This document shows, piece after piece, positions 31,323 through 39,909 of a DNA stretch of 64,000 bases. The number at the start of each line of letters is the position of its first letter. The stretch's first letter is position 1. Position numbers and translations under genes: made by a program. The DNA lies in the NCBI RefSeq assembly GCF_004114915.1, contig NZ_CP022219.1, positions 6,664,501 through 6,728,500 of the forward strand, in the 5' to 3' direction. Under the pieces are notes generated by a model that saw nothing but the letters and a program-made list of their open reading frames with translations, was not told the origin of the DNA and did no database searches. The stretch is from Bradyrhizobium guangxiense. GTDB lineage: Bacteria; Pseudomonadota; Alphaproteobacteria; Rhizobiales; Xanthobacteraceae.

Positions 31323-33827
31323 ATGTCAGGCGTGATCGTGTCGATGCGTCGGACGCTGCTGTCGTGCACATCGCTTGCGCGCAACGGCTTGTTGGGAGGC
31401 GCTCTTGCAGCGCTGCTGCCGGCTGCGCCGGCCGAGGCCGCCGACCTCATCGACACCCTCTCCATCATGCTGGATTTCAACCGGCAGGAACTCGCGGTGC
31501 TGGCCACCGCGCTGGCTCTGCTCGGCTTCTCGGTGACGGCTGCAATCCTGTTGATGCGCACGCGGGTGCGGACAGCGAAGAATGAGGCACGGCTGCGGGC
31601 GCGGATCAGGGAACTCCAGCTCCAGGCCGACCGCTTCGGCGCGCTGCTGTTCGCCGAGCCGCAGATCCTGATCTCCTGGCCGGCCGGCGACAATCGCGCG
31701 CAGATCTCCGGCGACATCTCCATGGTGCTGCCGCGCGACTCCTCTCCGCAGCGCGTGCTCGCATTCGGAACCTGGCTGCCTCCGGAACCCGCACTGCAGA
31801 TGGACCATGCCGTCGATGCGTTGCGCGATCGCGGCGACGGGTTCCAGCTGACGCTGACCACCGCGCATGGCCACACGCTGGAAGCCATCGGCCGCGCCAT
31901 CGGCGGCCAGGCCATCGTCCGGATTCGCGAGCTCTCGGGGCTGCGGCGTGACCTGGCTGAGACCAATCTGCGCTACAACGCGCTCTCGCACGAGACCGAG
32001 ATGCTGCGCGGCTTTGCCACCGCCTCACCCTGGCCGATCTGGGCCAAGGGCGAGAACGGCGCGCTGACCTATGCCAACCCGGCCTATGTCCGCGCGACCG
32101 AGGCGAACAGCGTCGCCGACGCGCAGCAGCGCAAGCTCGAGCTGCTCGACAGTGCCGACCGCAGCGCCATGGAGCGGGGGCTGAAGGACGCGGCCGGCTT
32201 CAATTCGCGGCTGCCGATCGTGGTCGGCGGCGAGCGGCGCATGTATGACGTGCGGGCGGTCAATGTCGGCAGCGGCAGCGTCGGCGTCGCCATCGATGCC
32301 AGCGAGGCGGATGCGCTCAGCTCGGCGCTGGTGCGGATGGCGGAAGCGCATCGCCGTACGCTCGACCAGCTCTCCTCCGGCGTTGCCGTGTTCGACGGCC
32401 AGCGTCGCCTTGCCTTCTACAACGATTCCTATCGCCGGCTGTGGGACCTCGACCGCGGCTTCCTCGACGCCAACCCTGACGATTCCAGCGTGCTCGACCA
32501 GCTCCGCGCCGCGCGCAAGCTGCCGGAGCAGCCGGACTTCCGCGCCTGGAAGGCCAAGCTGCACGAAGCCTATCGCGCGGTCGAGACCGCCAAGGACACC
32601 TGGTTCCTGCCCGACGGCCGCGCGCTCTCGGTCGTCACCACGCCGAACCCGGAAGGCGGCGTGACCTATCTGTTCGACGACGTCACCGAGAGCCTCGACC
32701 TCGCCCGCCGCTTCGACGGTCTGATCCGTGTCCAGCGCGAGACGCTGGACAGCCTCGCCGAGGGCGTCGCGGTGTTCGGCAGCAACGGCAAGGCGCAGCT
32801 GTTCAACCCGGCCTTCGTCCGGATGTGGAAGCTGTCGAGCGATGCCATGCGCGACGAGCCGCACATCCAGACTGTGGAAGGCTGGTGCCATCAGCTGTTC
32901 GACGATCCCGCGGTCTGGCGGCAGATCCGCGAGGCCATCACCTCGATCGAGAACCGCGCCGACGTGCCGCTCAAGCTGGAGCGCAAGGACGGCAGCGTGC
33001 TCGACGGCATGATCCGCCCGCTGCATGACGGCGCCACCATGCTGACGTTCCAGGACATCACCGACACCGAGAATGTCGAGCGCGCGCTGCGCGAGCGCAA
33101 CGAGGCGCTGGAGGCCGCCGACCAGATGAAGGTGGATTTCGTCCACCACGTCTCCTACGAGCTGCGCTCGCCGCTCACCACCATCATCGGCTTCGCGCAT
33201 TTCCTCAGCGACCCCTCGACGGGACCGCTGACGCCGAAGCAGGCCGAATATCTCGACTACGTCACCAAATCGACCAATGCGCTGCTGGCGCTGACCAACA
33301 ACATCCTCGATCTCGCCACCATCGATGCCGGCGCGATGAAGCTGGAGCTCGGGCCGGTCGACGTCAGCAAGGCCATCGAGCTCGCCGCCGAAGGCATCCA
33401 GGATCGCCTCGCCACCGACCGCATCCGCCTCAAGGTCGAGATCGCGCCCGACGTCGGCAGCTTCATCGGCGACGAGAAGCGCGTGGTGCAGGTGCTCTAT
33501 AACCTCCTCGCCAACGCGGTCGGCTTTTCTCCACAGGATTCCACCGTCGGCATCAGCGCGCGGCGCACCGAACGCAGCGTGGTCTTCACTGTGACAGATT
33601 CCGGGCCTGGAATACCTGCCGACATGAAGGACAAGGTGTTCAACTGGTTCGAAAGCCGCTCGCAGGGCTCGCGTCACCGCGGCGCCGGGCTCGGCCTGTC
33701 GCTGGTGCGCTCCTTCGTCGAGCTGCATGGCGGCAAGGTGCGGGTGGATTCGATCGTCGGCCGGGGCACGGTCGTGATCTGCGACTTCCCGACCGACCAG
33801 GCGGCGCATCGCGACGCCGCCGAATGA
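31323..33827 (+). CDS. divL: DivL-type pseudo-histidine kinase with Tyr at the phospho-acceptor site
   Basis: 834 residues from ATG 31323. Two hydrophobic segments lie near residues 10-35 and 55-75, then PAS-like regions (about 220-590; NSRLPIVVGGERRMYDV, GVAVFDGQRRLAFYNDSYRRLWDL, GVAVFGSNGKAQLFNPAFVRMW), then the dimerisation helices and ATPase. The H-box reads VHHVSYELRSPLTTIIGFAHFL with Tyr612 where His is usual. N, G1 and G2 boxes are intact (LYNLLANAVGF, VTDSGPGIP, GAGLGLSLVRSF). In Caulobacter, DivL works with DivK and CckA to control CtrA. The tsaE gene overlaps its stop by 4 bases. Confidence 0.92.
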   Translation: MSGVIVSMRRTLLSCTSLARNGLLGGALAALLPAAPAEAADLIDTLSIMLDFNRQELAVLATALALLGFSVTAAILLMRTRVRTAKNEARLRARIRELQLQADRFGALLFAEPQILISWPAGDNRAQISGDISMVLPRDSSPQRVLAFGTWLPPEPALQMDHAVDALRDRGDGFQLTLTTAHGHTLEAIGRAIGGQAIVRIRELSGLRRDLAETNLRYNALSHETEMLRGFATASPWPIWAKGENGALTYANPAYVRATEANSVADAQQRKLELLDSADRSAMERGLKDAAGFNSRLPIVVGGERRMYDVRAVNVGSGSVGVAIDASEADALSSALVRMAEAHRRTLDQLSSGVAVFDGQRRLAFYNDSYRRLWDLDRGFLDANPDDSSVLDQLRAARKLPEQPDFRAWKAKLHEAYRAVETAKDTWFLPDGRALSVVTTPNPEGGVTYLFDDVTESLDLARRFDGLIRVQRETLDSLAEGVAVFGSNGKAQLFNPAFVRMWKLSSDAMRDEPHIQTVEGWCHQLFDDPAVWRQIREAITSIENRADVPLKLERKDGSVLDGMIRPLHDGATMLTFQDITDTENVERALRERNEALEAADQMKVDFVHHVSYELRSPLTTIIGFAHFLSDPSTGPLTPKQAEYLDYVTKSTNALLALTNNILDLATIDAGAMKLELGPVDVSKAIELAAEGIQDRLATDRIRLKVEIAPDVGSFIGDEKRVVQVLYNLLANAVGFSPQDSTVGISARRTERSVVFTVTDSGPGIPADMKDKVFNWFESRSQGSRHRGAGLGLSLVRSFVELHGGKVRVDSIVGRGTVVICDFPTDQAAHRDAAE

Positions 33828-35344
33828 CCGACCCCACCACATTCTCCGTCGCGCTTCACAACGAGACGGCCACCGCGCAATTGATGGCCGACCTCGCGCT
33901 GCTGGTCGGCCCCGGCAATGTCATCACCCTCACCGGCGATCTCGGCGCCGGCAAGACCGCGGCGGCGCGCAGCCTGATCCGCTACCTCGCCGGCAACGAG
34001 GAGCTGGAGGTGCCGAGCCCGACCTTCACGCTGGTGCAGAGCTACGAGCTGCCGCCCTTTGCGGTGCTGCACGCCGACCTCTACCGGGTCGAGGACGAGA
34101 GCGAGCTCGAGGAGATCGGGCTGGCGCCGCTTCCCGATGCCACGCTGGTGCTGATCGAGTGGCCGGAGCGCGCGCCTTCGGCGATGCCGCAAGACCGTAT
34201 CGACATCGCGCTGACGCATCGCCCGGCACTGGGCTCGACTGCGCGCGCCGCCGACATCACCGGTTACGGCAGGGGGGCGGCCATCGTCGTGAGGCTGAAG
34301 GCGCTGCGCGAATTCCTGGGCGCATCCGGCTATGTCGACGCGACGCGTCGGCGCATGGCCGGCGATGCTTCGACCCGCTCCTATGCGCGGCTGTTGCGCG
34401 ACGACGAGATCGTCATCCTCATGAACTTTCCGCAGCGACCCGACGGCGCTGCCCTCTACAACGGAAAGTCCTACAGCGCCGCGGTGCATCTCGCCGAGAA
34501 CGTGAGGCCGTTCGTCGCCATCGACGAAGGCCTGCGCGCGCAAGGAATCTCCGCGCCCGCGATCCACCATTTCGATCTCGAGCACGGCTTCCTCATCTCG
34601 GAGGATTTCGGCAGCGAGGGCGTGATCGAAGGCGATCCGCCGCGCCCGATCGCCGAGCGCTATGAGGCAGCGACCGACGTGCTGGCCGCGCTGCACGGCA
34701 AGACGCTGCCGGAAACACTGAAGCTTGCGGATCAGACCTACACCATTCCCGTCTTCGATATCGAGGCGCTGCTGATCGAGATCGGATTGATGCCGGAATG
34801 GTATCTGCCCGATCGCAACGCATCGCCGAGCGAGACGGCGCGGTCGGAGTTCTTCGCGATGTGGCGCGAGCTGCTGAAGAAGCCGCTGGCGGCGCCGAAG
34901 ACCTGGATCATCCGCGACTATCACTCGCCCAATTTGATCTGGCTGGGCGATCGCGCCGGCATCGCGCGCGTCGGCGTCATCGATTTCCAGGACGCCGTGC
35001 TCGGTCCGCAATCCTACGACGTGGTGTCCCTGCTCCAGGACGCCCGCATCGACGTGCCCGAAAGCCTCGAGCTGACGCTGCTGTCGCGCTACATCAAGGC
35101 GCGGCGCGCCGGCGATGCGGGCTTCGATCCGGCCGGTTTCGCCGAGCTCTACGCGATCATGTCAGCGCAGCGGAACACGCGCCTGCTCGGCACCTTCGCC
35201 CGGCTCAACCGCCGCGACGGCAAGCCGCATTACCTGCGCCACCAGCCGCGGATCTGGACCTATCTCCAGCGCTCGCTGGCGCATCCCGCGCTGAGCTCCT
35301 TGCGCGACTGGTATCTCGCCAACGTCCCGCCCCCCCGAGGCTGA
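33824..35344 (+). CDS. tsaE: TsaE-AmgK fusion: tRNA threonylcarbamoyladenosine ATPase plus cell-wall sugar kinase
   Basis: 506 residues in one frame. Residues 1-150 are TsaE, the ATPase of the t6A tRNA-modification complex: Walker A GDLGAGKT at 38-45, VPSPTFTLVQSYE, and HADLYRVEDESELEEIGL. Residues about 165-506 are an aminoglycoside-phosphotransferase-like kinase: GDASTRSYARL, then catalytic IRDYHSPNLIWLG and metal site VGVIDFQDAVLGPQSYDVVSLLQDAR. This matches AmgK, which phosphorylates N-acetylmuramic acid/glucosamine at the anomeric position in peptidoglycan recycling. MurU, the next pathway step, is encoded two genes on. Confidence 0.94.
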   Translation: MTDPTTFSVALHNETATAQLMADLALLVGPGNVITLTGDLGAGKTAAARSLIRYLAGNEELEVPSPTFTLVQSYELPPFAVLHADLYRVEDESELEEIGLAPLPDATLVLIEWPERAPSAMPQDRIDIALTHRPALGSTARAADITGYGRGAAIVVRLKALREFLGASGYVDATRRRMAGDASTRSYARLLRDDEIVILMNFPQRPDGAALYNGKSYSAAVHLAENVRPFVAIDEGLRAQGISAPAIHHFDLEHGFLISEDFGSEGVIEGDPPRPIAERYEAATDVLAALHGKTLPETLKLADQTYTIPVFDIEALLIEIGLMPEWYLPDRNASPSETARSEFFAMWRELLKKPLAAPKTWIIRDYHSPNLIWLGDRAGIARVGVIDFQDAVLGPQSYDVVSLLQDARIDVPESLELTLLSRYIKARRAGDAGFDPAGFAELYAIMSAQRNTRLLGTFARLNRRDGKPHYLRHQPRIWTYLQRSLAHPALSSLRDWYLANVPPPRG

Positions 35345-35432
35345 TTCCGGGCCCGATTTACCGGCCGTTAGCCAAGATGTCGCTAATCTGGCAGCGAGGG
35401 AGCCGGATGATTACGGGGCTGGAGCAGGGCAG

Positions 35433-35750
35433 ATGGCGGCGAAAGCGGATCAGCGCGGAAACAGCAGGGTCATTTTCGAGCGCGGGATTCCGGCCCAGAT
35501 GATGGGAATCGACGGTACCTGGCGGCGCGACTGCACCATGGAGGACGTCTCCGAAAGCGGCGCCAAGCTGACCATCGACGGCTCGGTCGAAGGCCTGCAT
35601 CTGAAAGAGTTCTTCCTGCTGCTGTCGTCCACCGGACTGGCCTACCGGCGCTGCGAGCTGGCCTGGGTTAATGGCGACCAGATCGGCGTCAATTTCCTGA
35701 AGGTCGGCGACAGGAAGAAAAAGGTCCGTTCCACAGCCGTCGGGGCATGA
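35433..35750 (+). CDS. PilZ-domain protein
   Basis: 105 residues. A single PilZ domain: RVIFERGIPAQMMGIDGTWRRDCTMEDVSESGAKL has the loop and D/NxSxxG element (DVSESG), followed by the beta-barrel strands to the C-terminus. The RxxxR part of the c-di-GMP site is weak: N-terminal NSRVIFERG reads SRxxFER rather than RxxxR, so binding is uncertain. It sits between the tsaE-amgK fusion and murU. Confidence 0.8.
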   Translation: MAAKADQRGNSRVIFERGIPAQMMGIDGTWRRDCTMEDVSESGAKLTIDGSVEGLHLKEFFLLLSSTGLAYRRCELAWVNGDQIGVNFLKVGDRKKKVRSTAVGA

Positions 35751-35868
35751 CGGCAACACCCGTCGTACAACCGTCACGGCGGGCGATTAAGGCGGGTGAG
35801 ATGCGGTGCGGCTGGGCGAACCCCGTGTTAGGCTTGCTGCGAACGCGAAAGGTCTGAGAAAGCGAAGG

Positions 35869-36591
35869 ATGTCCGTCAAACCGACCAAAGCCATGGTGCT
35901 CGCCGCAGGATTCGGCCTGCGCATGCGTCCGTTGACGGACAAGATGCCGAAGCCGATGGTGCCCGTGGCCGGCCAGCCGCTGCTCGACCACGTGCTCGAC
36001 AAGCTCGGCCAGGCCGGCGTGACCGAGGCCGTGGTCAACGTGCACTACCTGCCGGATCAGATCATCGATCACGTCGCATCGCGCCAGCGTCCGCGCGTGA
36101 CCATCTCGGACGAGCGCGACCAGGTGCTCGGCACCGGCGGCGGCGTGGTCAAGGCGCTGCCGCTGCTCGGCAATGCCCCGTTCTTCCACGTCAATTCCGA
36201 CACGCTGTGGATCGACGGTGTGCGCTCGAACCTGACGCGGCTCGCCGAAAACTTCGACCCTGAGCGAATGGACATCCTGCTGCTGATGGCGCCGACCGCC
36301 ACCAGCATCGGCTACAGCGGCCGCGGCGATTACGGCATGCTGCCCGACGGCGCCTTGCGCAAGCGCAAGGAAAAAGAGGTCGTCCCGTTCGTCTATGCCG
36401 GCGCGGCAATCCTGTCGCCGTCGATCTTCGCAGGCGCGCCTGCGGGAGAATTTTCGCTGACGAAGATGTTCGACCGCGCCAACGAGCAGGAGCGGCTGTT
36501 CGGCCTCCGTCTCGACGGCGTCTGGATGCATGTCGGCACACCCGATGCCGTGCATGCCGCGGAAGAGGCGTTTCTGGAGAGCGTGGCTTAA
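35869..36591 (+). CDS. murU: N-acetylmuramate-1-phosphate uridylyltransferase MurU-type nucleotidyltransferase
   Basis: 240 residues from ATG 35869 (MSVKPTKAMVLAAGFG); an upstream start adds 21 non-conserved residues. The sugar-nucleotidyltransferase signature is MVLAAGFGLRMRPLTDKMPKPMVPVAGQPLLDHVLDKL, followed by VVNVHYLPDQIIDHV and NSDTLWIDG (metal-binding Asp). MurU makes UDP-MurNAc from MurNAc-1-phosphate in peptidoglycan recycling, acting after AmgK; the AmgK domain encoded just upstream supports this over a general sugar-nucleotide enzyme. Confidence 0.9.
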   Translation: MSVKPTKAMVLAAGFGLRMRPLTDKMPKPMVPVAGQPLLDHVLDKLGQAGVTEAVVNVHYLPDQIIDHVASRQRPRVTISDERDQVLGTGGGVVKALPLLGNAPFFHVNSDTLWIDGVRSNLTRLAENFDPERMDILLLMAPTATSIGYSGRGDYGMLPDGALRKRKEKEVVPFVYAGAAILSPSIFAGAPAGEFSLTKMFDRANEQERLFGLRLDGVWMHVGTPDAVHAAEEAFLESVA

Positions 36592-36595
36592 CCGC

Positions 36596-36674
36596 GTCAT
36601 TCCGGGGCGCGCGCGAGCGCGAACCCGGAATCTCGAGATTCCGGGTTCGATGCTTCGCATCGCCCCGGAATGAC
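36596..36674. repeat. Palindromic repeat between murU and addB
   Basis: GTCATTCCGGGGCG (36596-36609) pairs perfectly with CGCCCCGGAATGAC (36661-36674). Nested inside are a 28-base perfect palindrome at 36621-36648 centred on CTCGAG and a CGATGC/GCATCG stem. Same family as 17708-17809. Confidence 0.8.
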
Positions 36675-36762
36675 AGTGGGAGAGCGGGGACGACTCCTCC
36701 TCCACCGATGACCATTTGACCTCGCCTCCCTATATTGCCTGATCCTTCGAATCAGGCAGCCC

Positions 36763-39700
36763 ATGAGCGTCTTCAGCGTTCCCATCTCAGTTCCGTTCCT
36801 GCGCACGGTCGTCACGGCCCTGCTCGATGGCCGGCTGGTCGAGGGATTCGAGGCACGCAGGGAACCGGCGCGGCTGGCCGATGCGACGCTGTATTTGCCG
36901 ACCCGCCGCGCCATGCGCGTCGTCCGCGAGATCTTCCTCGACGAGATGAAGGCGGATGCGGTGGTGCTGCCGCGCATCGTCGCGCTCGGCGACATCGACG
37001 AAGACGAGCTCGCTTTCGCCGATGAAGGCGAGCAATTTTCCGGCACGACACCGCTCGAAATTCCGCCGCGGCTCGGCGAGCTCGAGCGGAGGCTGACGCT
37101 GGCGCAGCTGGTCGCCGCCTGGGCCAAGGGTCCGGTGCTGGCGCCGCTGGTGGTCGGCGGCCCCGCCTCGACGCTCGCGCTTGCCGGCGATCTCGCGCGC
37201 CTGATCGACGACATGGTCACGCGCGGCGTCGACTGGAACGCGCTCGACGGCCTCGTGCCTGACAACCTCGATCGCTACTGGCAGCACTCGCTCGAATTTT
37301 TGCGCATCGCCCGCATCGCCTGGCCCCAACATCTCGCCGAGATCAACCGGATCGAGCCGGCGGCGCGGCGCGATCTCTTGATCGCGGCGGAAGCCAAACG
37401 GCTGACCGCGCATCCGAACGGGCCCGTGATCGCGGCGGGATCGACCGGCTCGATGCCGGCCACCGCAAAGTTTCTACACGCGGTCGCTTCGTTGCCGCAT
37501 GGCGCGGTGGTGTTGCCCGGCCTCGATACCGACCTCGACGACGACGCCTGGCGAACGATCGGCGGCCTGCGCGATGCAGTCGGCAAATTCGTGGAGCATC
37601 CGGCGTCGAACCATCCGCAATATGCCATGCACGCGCTGTTGCAGCGCTTCGGCATCAAGCGCGGCGACGTCGAGCTGCTGCAGCCGCCAGCGCAAGGCGG
37701 CCGCGATCTGCTTGCGTCTGAATCGATGCGGCCGTCCGCCAAGACGGAAGTCTGGCACGATCGGCTGAGGCAGGCGGATGTCGCCGCGAAGATCGCCGGC
37801 GGCATGACCAAGCTCGCAGTTGTCGAGTCCCCCAACCCCGAAATGGAAGCGCTCGCCATTGCCATTGCCATGCGCGAGGCGCGGCATCTCGACAAATCGG
37901 CGGCGCTGGTGACCCCGGATCGCGCGCTGGCGCGACGGGTAATGGCTGCGCTGACCCGATGGGGCCTCGCCTTCGATGATTCCGGCGGCGACGTGCTGAT
38001 GGAAACTTCTGCCGGCGTCTTTGCACGTCTCGCGGCGGAGGCAGCGAGCAAGGGATTGGAGCCGCCGACGCTGCTGGCGATGCTGAAGCATCCGCTGTGC
38101 CGGCTCCGCCGCGCGCCCGGCGCATGGACGGCGGCGATCGAAGGCCTCGAGCTGGCCGTCTTGCGCGGCACGCGTCCGCCTGCCGGAACGGCCGGCCTCC
38201 TGCGCGAATTCAACCGCTTTCGCGAGGAGCTTGCAAAACTGTGGCGCAGCGAGGTCTCCGCGCTGCATCGCGCCGAGCCGCGCGCGCGTCTCAAGGCCGA
38301 GGATCTCGACCGCATCCAGGCGCTGATCGATGCGCTGCAAAGAGCATTGGCGCCGATCGAGAGCCTGCCGCTATCAAGACCATATGACTTCGCCGAGCTG
38401 GCGCACCGGCATCGCGAGATCATGATCGAGCTGTCGCGCGACGAGCAGGGCATCCCGCTAGCATTCGAGGAGCGCGAAGGCCTCGCACTCGCCAGCGCTT
38501 TCGACGACCTCCTGCGCGGCGGCACGACCAGCGGATTGCTGGTGCCGCTGCCGGACTATCCTGACGTCTTCCAGACCGCGTTCAGCGATCGCGCGGTGCG
38601 GCGGCCAGACAGGCCAGGGGCACGCCTGCAGATCTACGGCCCGCTGGAATCGCGCCTGATGCAGGCTGACCGCATCATCGTCGGCGGTCTGATCGAAGGC
38701 GTCTGGCCGCCGGCGCCACGCATCGATCCCTGGCTCAGCCGGCCGATGCGGCACGAGCTTGGGCTCGATCTGCCGGAGCGCCGCATCGGCCTCTCCGCCC
38801 ACGATTTTGCGCAGCTGCTTGGCGGCGATGAAGTCATCCTCACCCATCCCGCCAAGGCCGGCGGCGCGCCAGCCGTGGCTTCGCGCTTCCTGCACCGGCT
38901 GGAGGCGGTCGCAGGCGACGATCTCTGGAAGGCGGCGGTTCGCGCCGGTGAAAAATACGTGCAGTTCGCGGGCGCGCTGGACCAGCCCGGCAAGGTCGAA
39001 CCGATCAAGCAGCCCGAGCCGCGACCGCCGCGCGCGACGCGGCCGCTGAAGATGTCAGTGACCGCGATCGAGGATTGGCTGCGCGATCCCTACACGATCT
39101 ATGCGAAATACATTTTGCGGCTGGATGCGCTCGACCCCGTCGACATGCCGCTGTCGGCGGCCGACCGCGGCTCGGCGATCCATGACGCGATCGGCGAATT
39201 CACGGAAGTTTATGCGACGCGTCTGCCCGACGATCCCGCCCGCGTGCTGCGTGCGATCGGCGAGAAGCACTTTCTGCCACTGATGGAGCGTCCCGAGGCG
39301 CGGGCATTATGGTGGCCTCGATTCCAGCGCATCGCGCGCTGGTTCGGCGAATGGGAGACCGCGCGACGCGACGCGATTGAGGCGATCACGGCCGAGACAA
39401 GGGGCGAGATCTCGATCCCGCTCGACAATGCGCGCACGTTCTTTCTTTCCGCGCGCGCCGACCGCATCGAGCGGCGCCAGGGCGGCGGCTACGCCATCCT
39501 CGACTACAAGACCGGACAGCCGCCGACCGGCAAGCAGGTTCGCATGGGCCTGTCGCCGCAGTTGACGCTGGAAGCCGCGATCCTGCGCGAGGGCGGCTTT
39601 CCCGATATCGACGCGGGGTCGTCGGTGAGTCAGCTCGTCTATGTCCGCCTCAGCGGCAACAACCCGCCGGGCGAGGAACGCATCCTCGAGCTCAAATACA

Positions 39701-39909
39701 AGCAGAGCGACGAGCCGCAGCCGCCGGACACGGCCGCTGCGGAAGCGCGGGCCAAGCTGGAGGCGCTGATCCGCGCCTTCGAAGACGAGAACCAGCCCTA
39801 TACGTCGCTGACCCTGCCGATGTGGGCGAACCGCTACGGCACCTATGACGACCTCGCCCGGATCAAGGAATGGTCTGCGGCCGGCGGATTGGGGATCGAG
39901 GAATGGTGA
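36763..39909 (+). CDS. addB: Double-strand break repair protein AddB
   Basis: 1048 residues. AddB is the second subunit of the AddAB helicase-nuclease, the alphaproteobacterial counterpart of RecBCD. The N-terminal part is an inactivated helicase fold, ending in a PD-(D/E)XK nuclease near residue 900: RADRIERRQGGGYAILDYKTGQPPTGKQ. VSQLVYVRLSGNNPPGEE follows. The start (MSVFSVPISVPFLRTVV) is typical. It overlaps addA by 7 bases. Confidence 0.96.
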   Translation: MSVFSVPISVPFLRTVVTALLDGRLVEGFEARREPARLADATLYLPTRRAMRVVREIFLDEMKADAVVLPRIVALGDIDEDELAFADEGEQFSGTTPLEIPPRLGELERRLTLAQLVAAWAKGPVLAPLVVGGPASTLALAGDLARLIDDMVTRGVDWNALDGLVPDNLDRYWQHSLEFLRIARIAWPQHLAEINRIEPAARRDLLIAAEAKRLTAHPNGPVIAAGSTGSMPATAKFLHAVASLPHGAVVLPGLDTDLDDDAWRTIGGLRDAVGKFVEHPASNHPQYAMHALLQRFGIKRGDVELLQPPAQGGRDLLASESMRPSAKTEVWHDRLRQADVAAKIAGGMTKLAVVESPNPEMEALAIAIAMREARHLDKSAALVTPDRALARRVMAALTRWGLAFDDSGGDVLMETSAGVFARLAAEAASKGLEPPTLLAMLKHPLCRLRRAPGAWTAAIEGLELAVLRGTRPPAGTAGLLREFNRFREELAKLWRSEVSALHRAEPRARLKAEDLDRIQALIDALQRALAPIESLPLSRPYDFAELAHRHREIMIELSRDEQGIPLAFEEREGLALASAFDDLLRGGTTSGLLVPLPDYPDVFQTAFSDRAVRRPDRPGARLQIYGPLESRLMQADRIIVGGLIEGVWPPAPRIDPWLSRPMRHELGLDLPERRIGLSAHDFAQLLGGDEVILTHPAKAGGAPAVASRFLHRLEAVAGDDLWKAAVRAGEKYVQFAGALDQPGKVEPIKQPEPRPPRATRPLKMSVTAIEDWLRDPYTIYAKYILRLDALDPVDMPLSAADRGSAIHDAIGEFTEVYATRLPDDPARVLRAIGEKHFLPLMERPEARALWWPRFQRIARWFGEWETARRDAIEAITAETRGEISIPLDNARTFFLSARADRIERRQGGGYAILDYKTGQPPTGKQVRMGLSPQLTLEAAILREGGFPDIDAGSSVSQLVYVRLSGNNPPGEERILELKYKQSDEPQPPDTAAAEARAKLEALIRAFEDENQPYTSLTLPMWANRYGTYDDLARIKEWSAAGGLGIEEW

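Noticed and set aside
33824..35344. TsaE-kinase fusion as an assembly or frameshift error
   Set aside because: The frame is continuous with consistent codon use and the same fusion is commonly annotated in alphaproteobacteria.
36716..36740. Promoter before addB (TTGACC and TATATT)
   Set aside because: The spacing between the boxes is about 11 bases, too short for a sigma-70 promoter.
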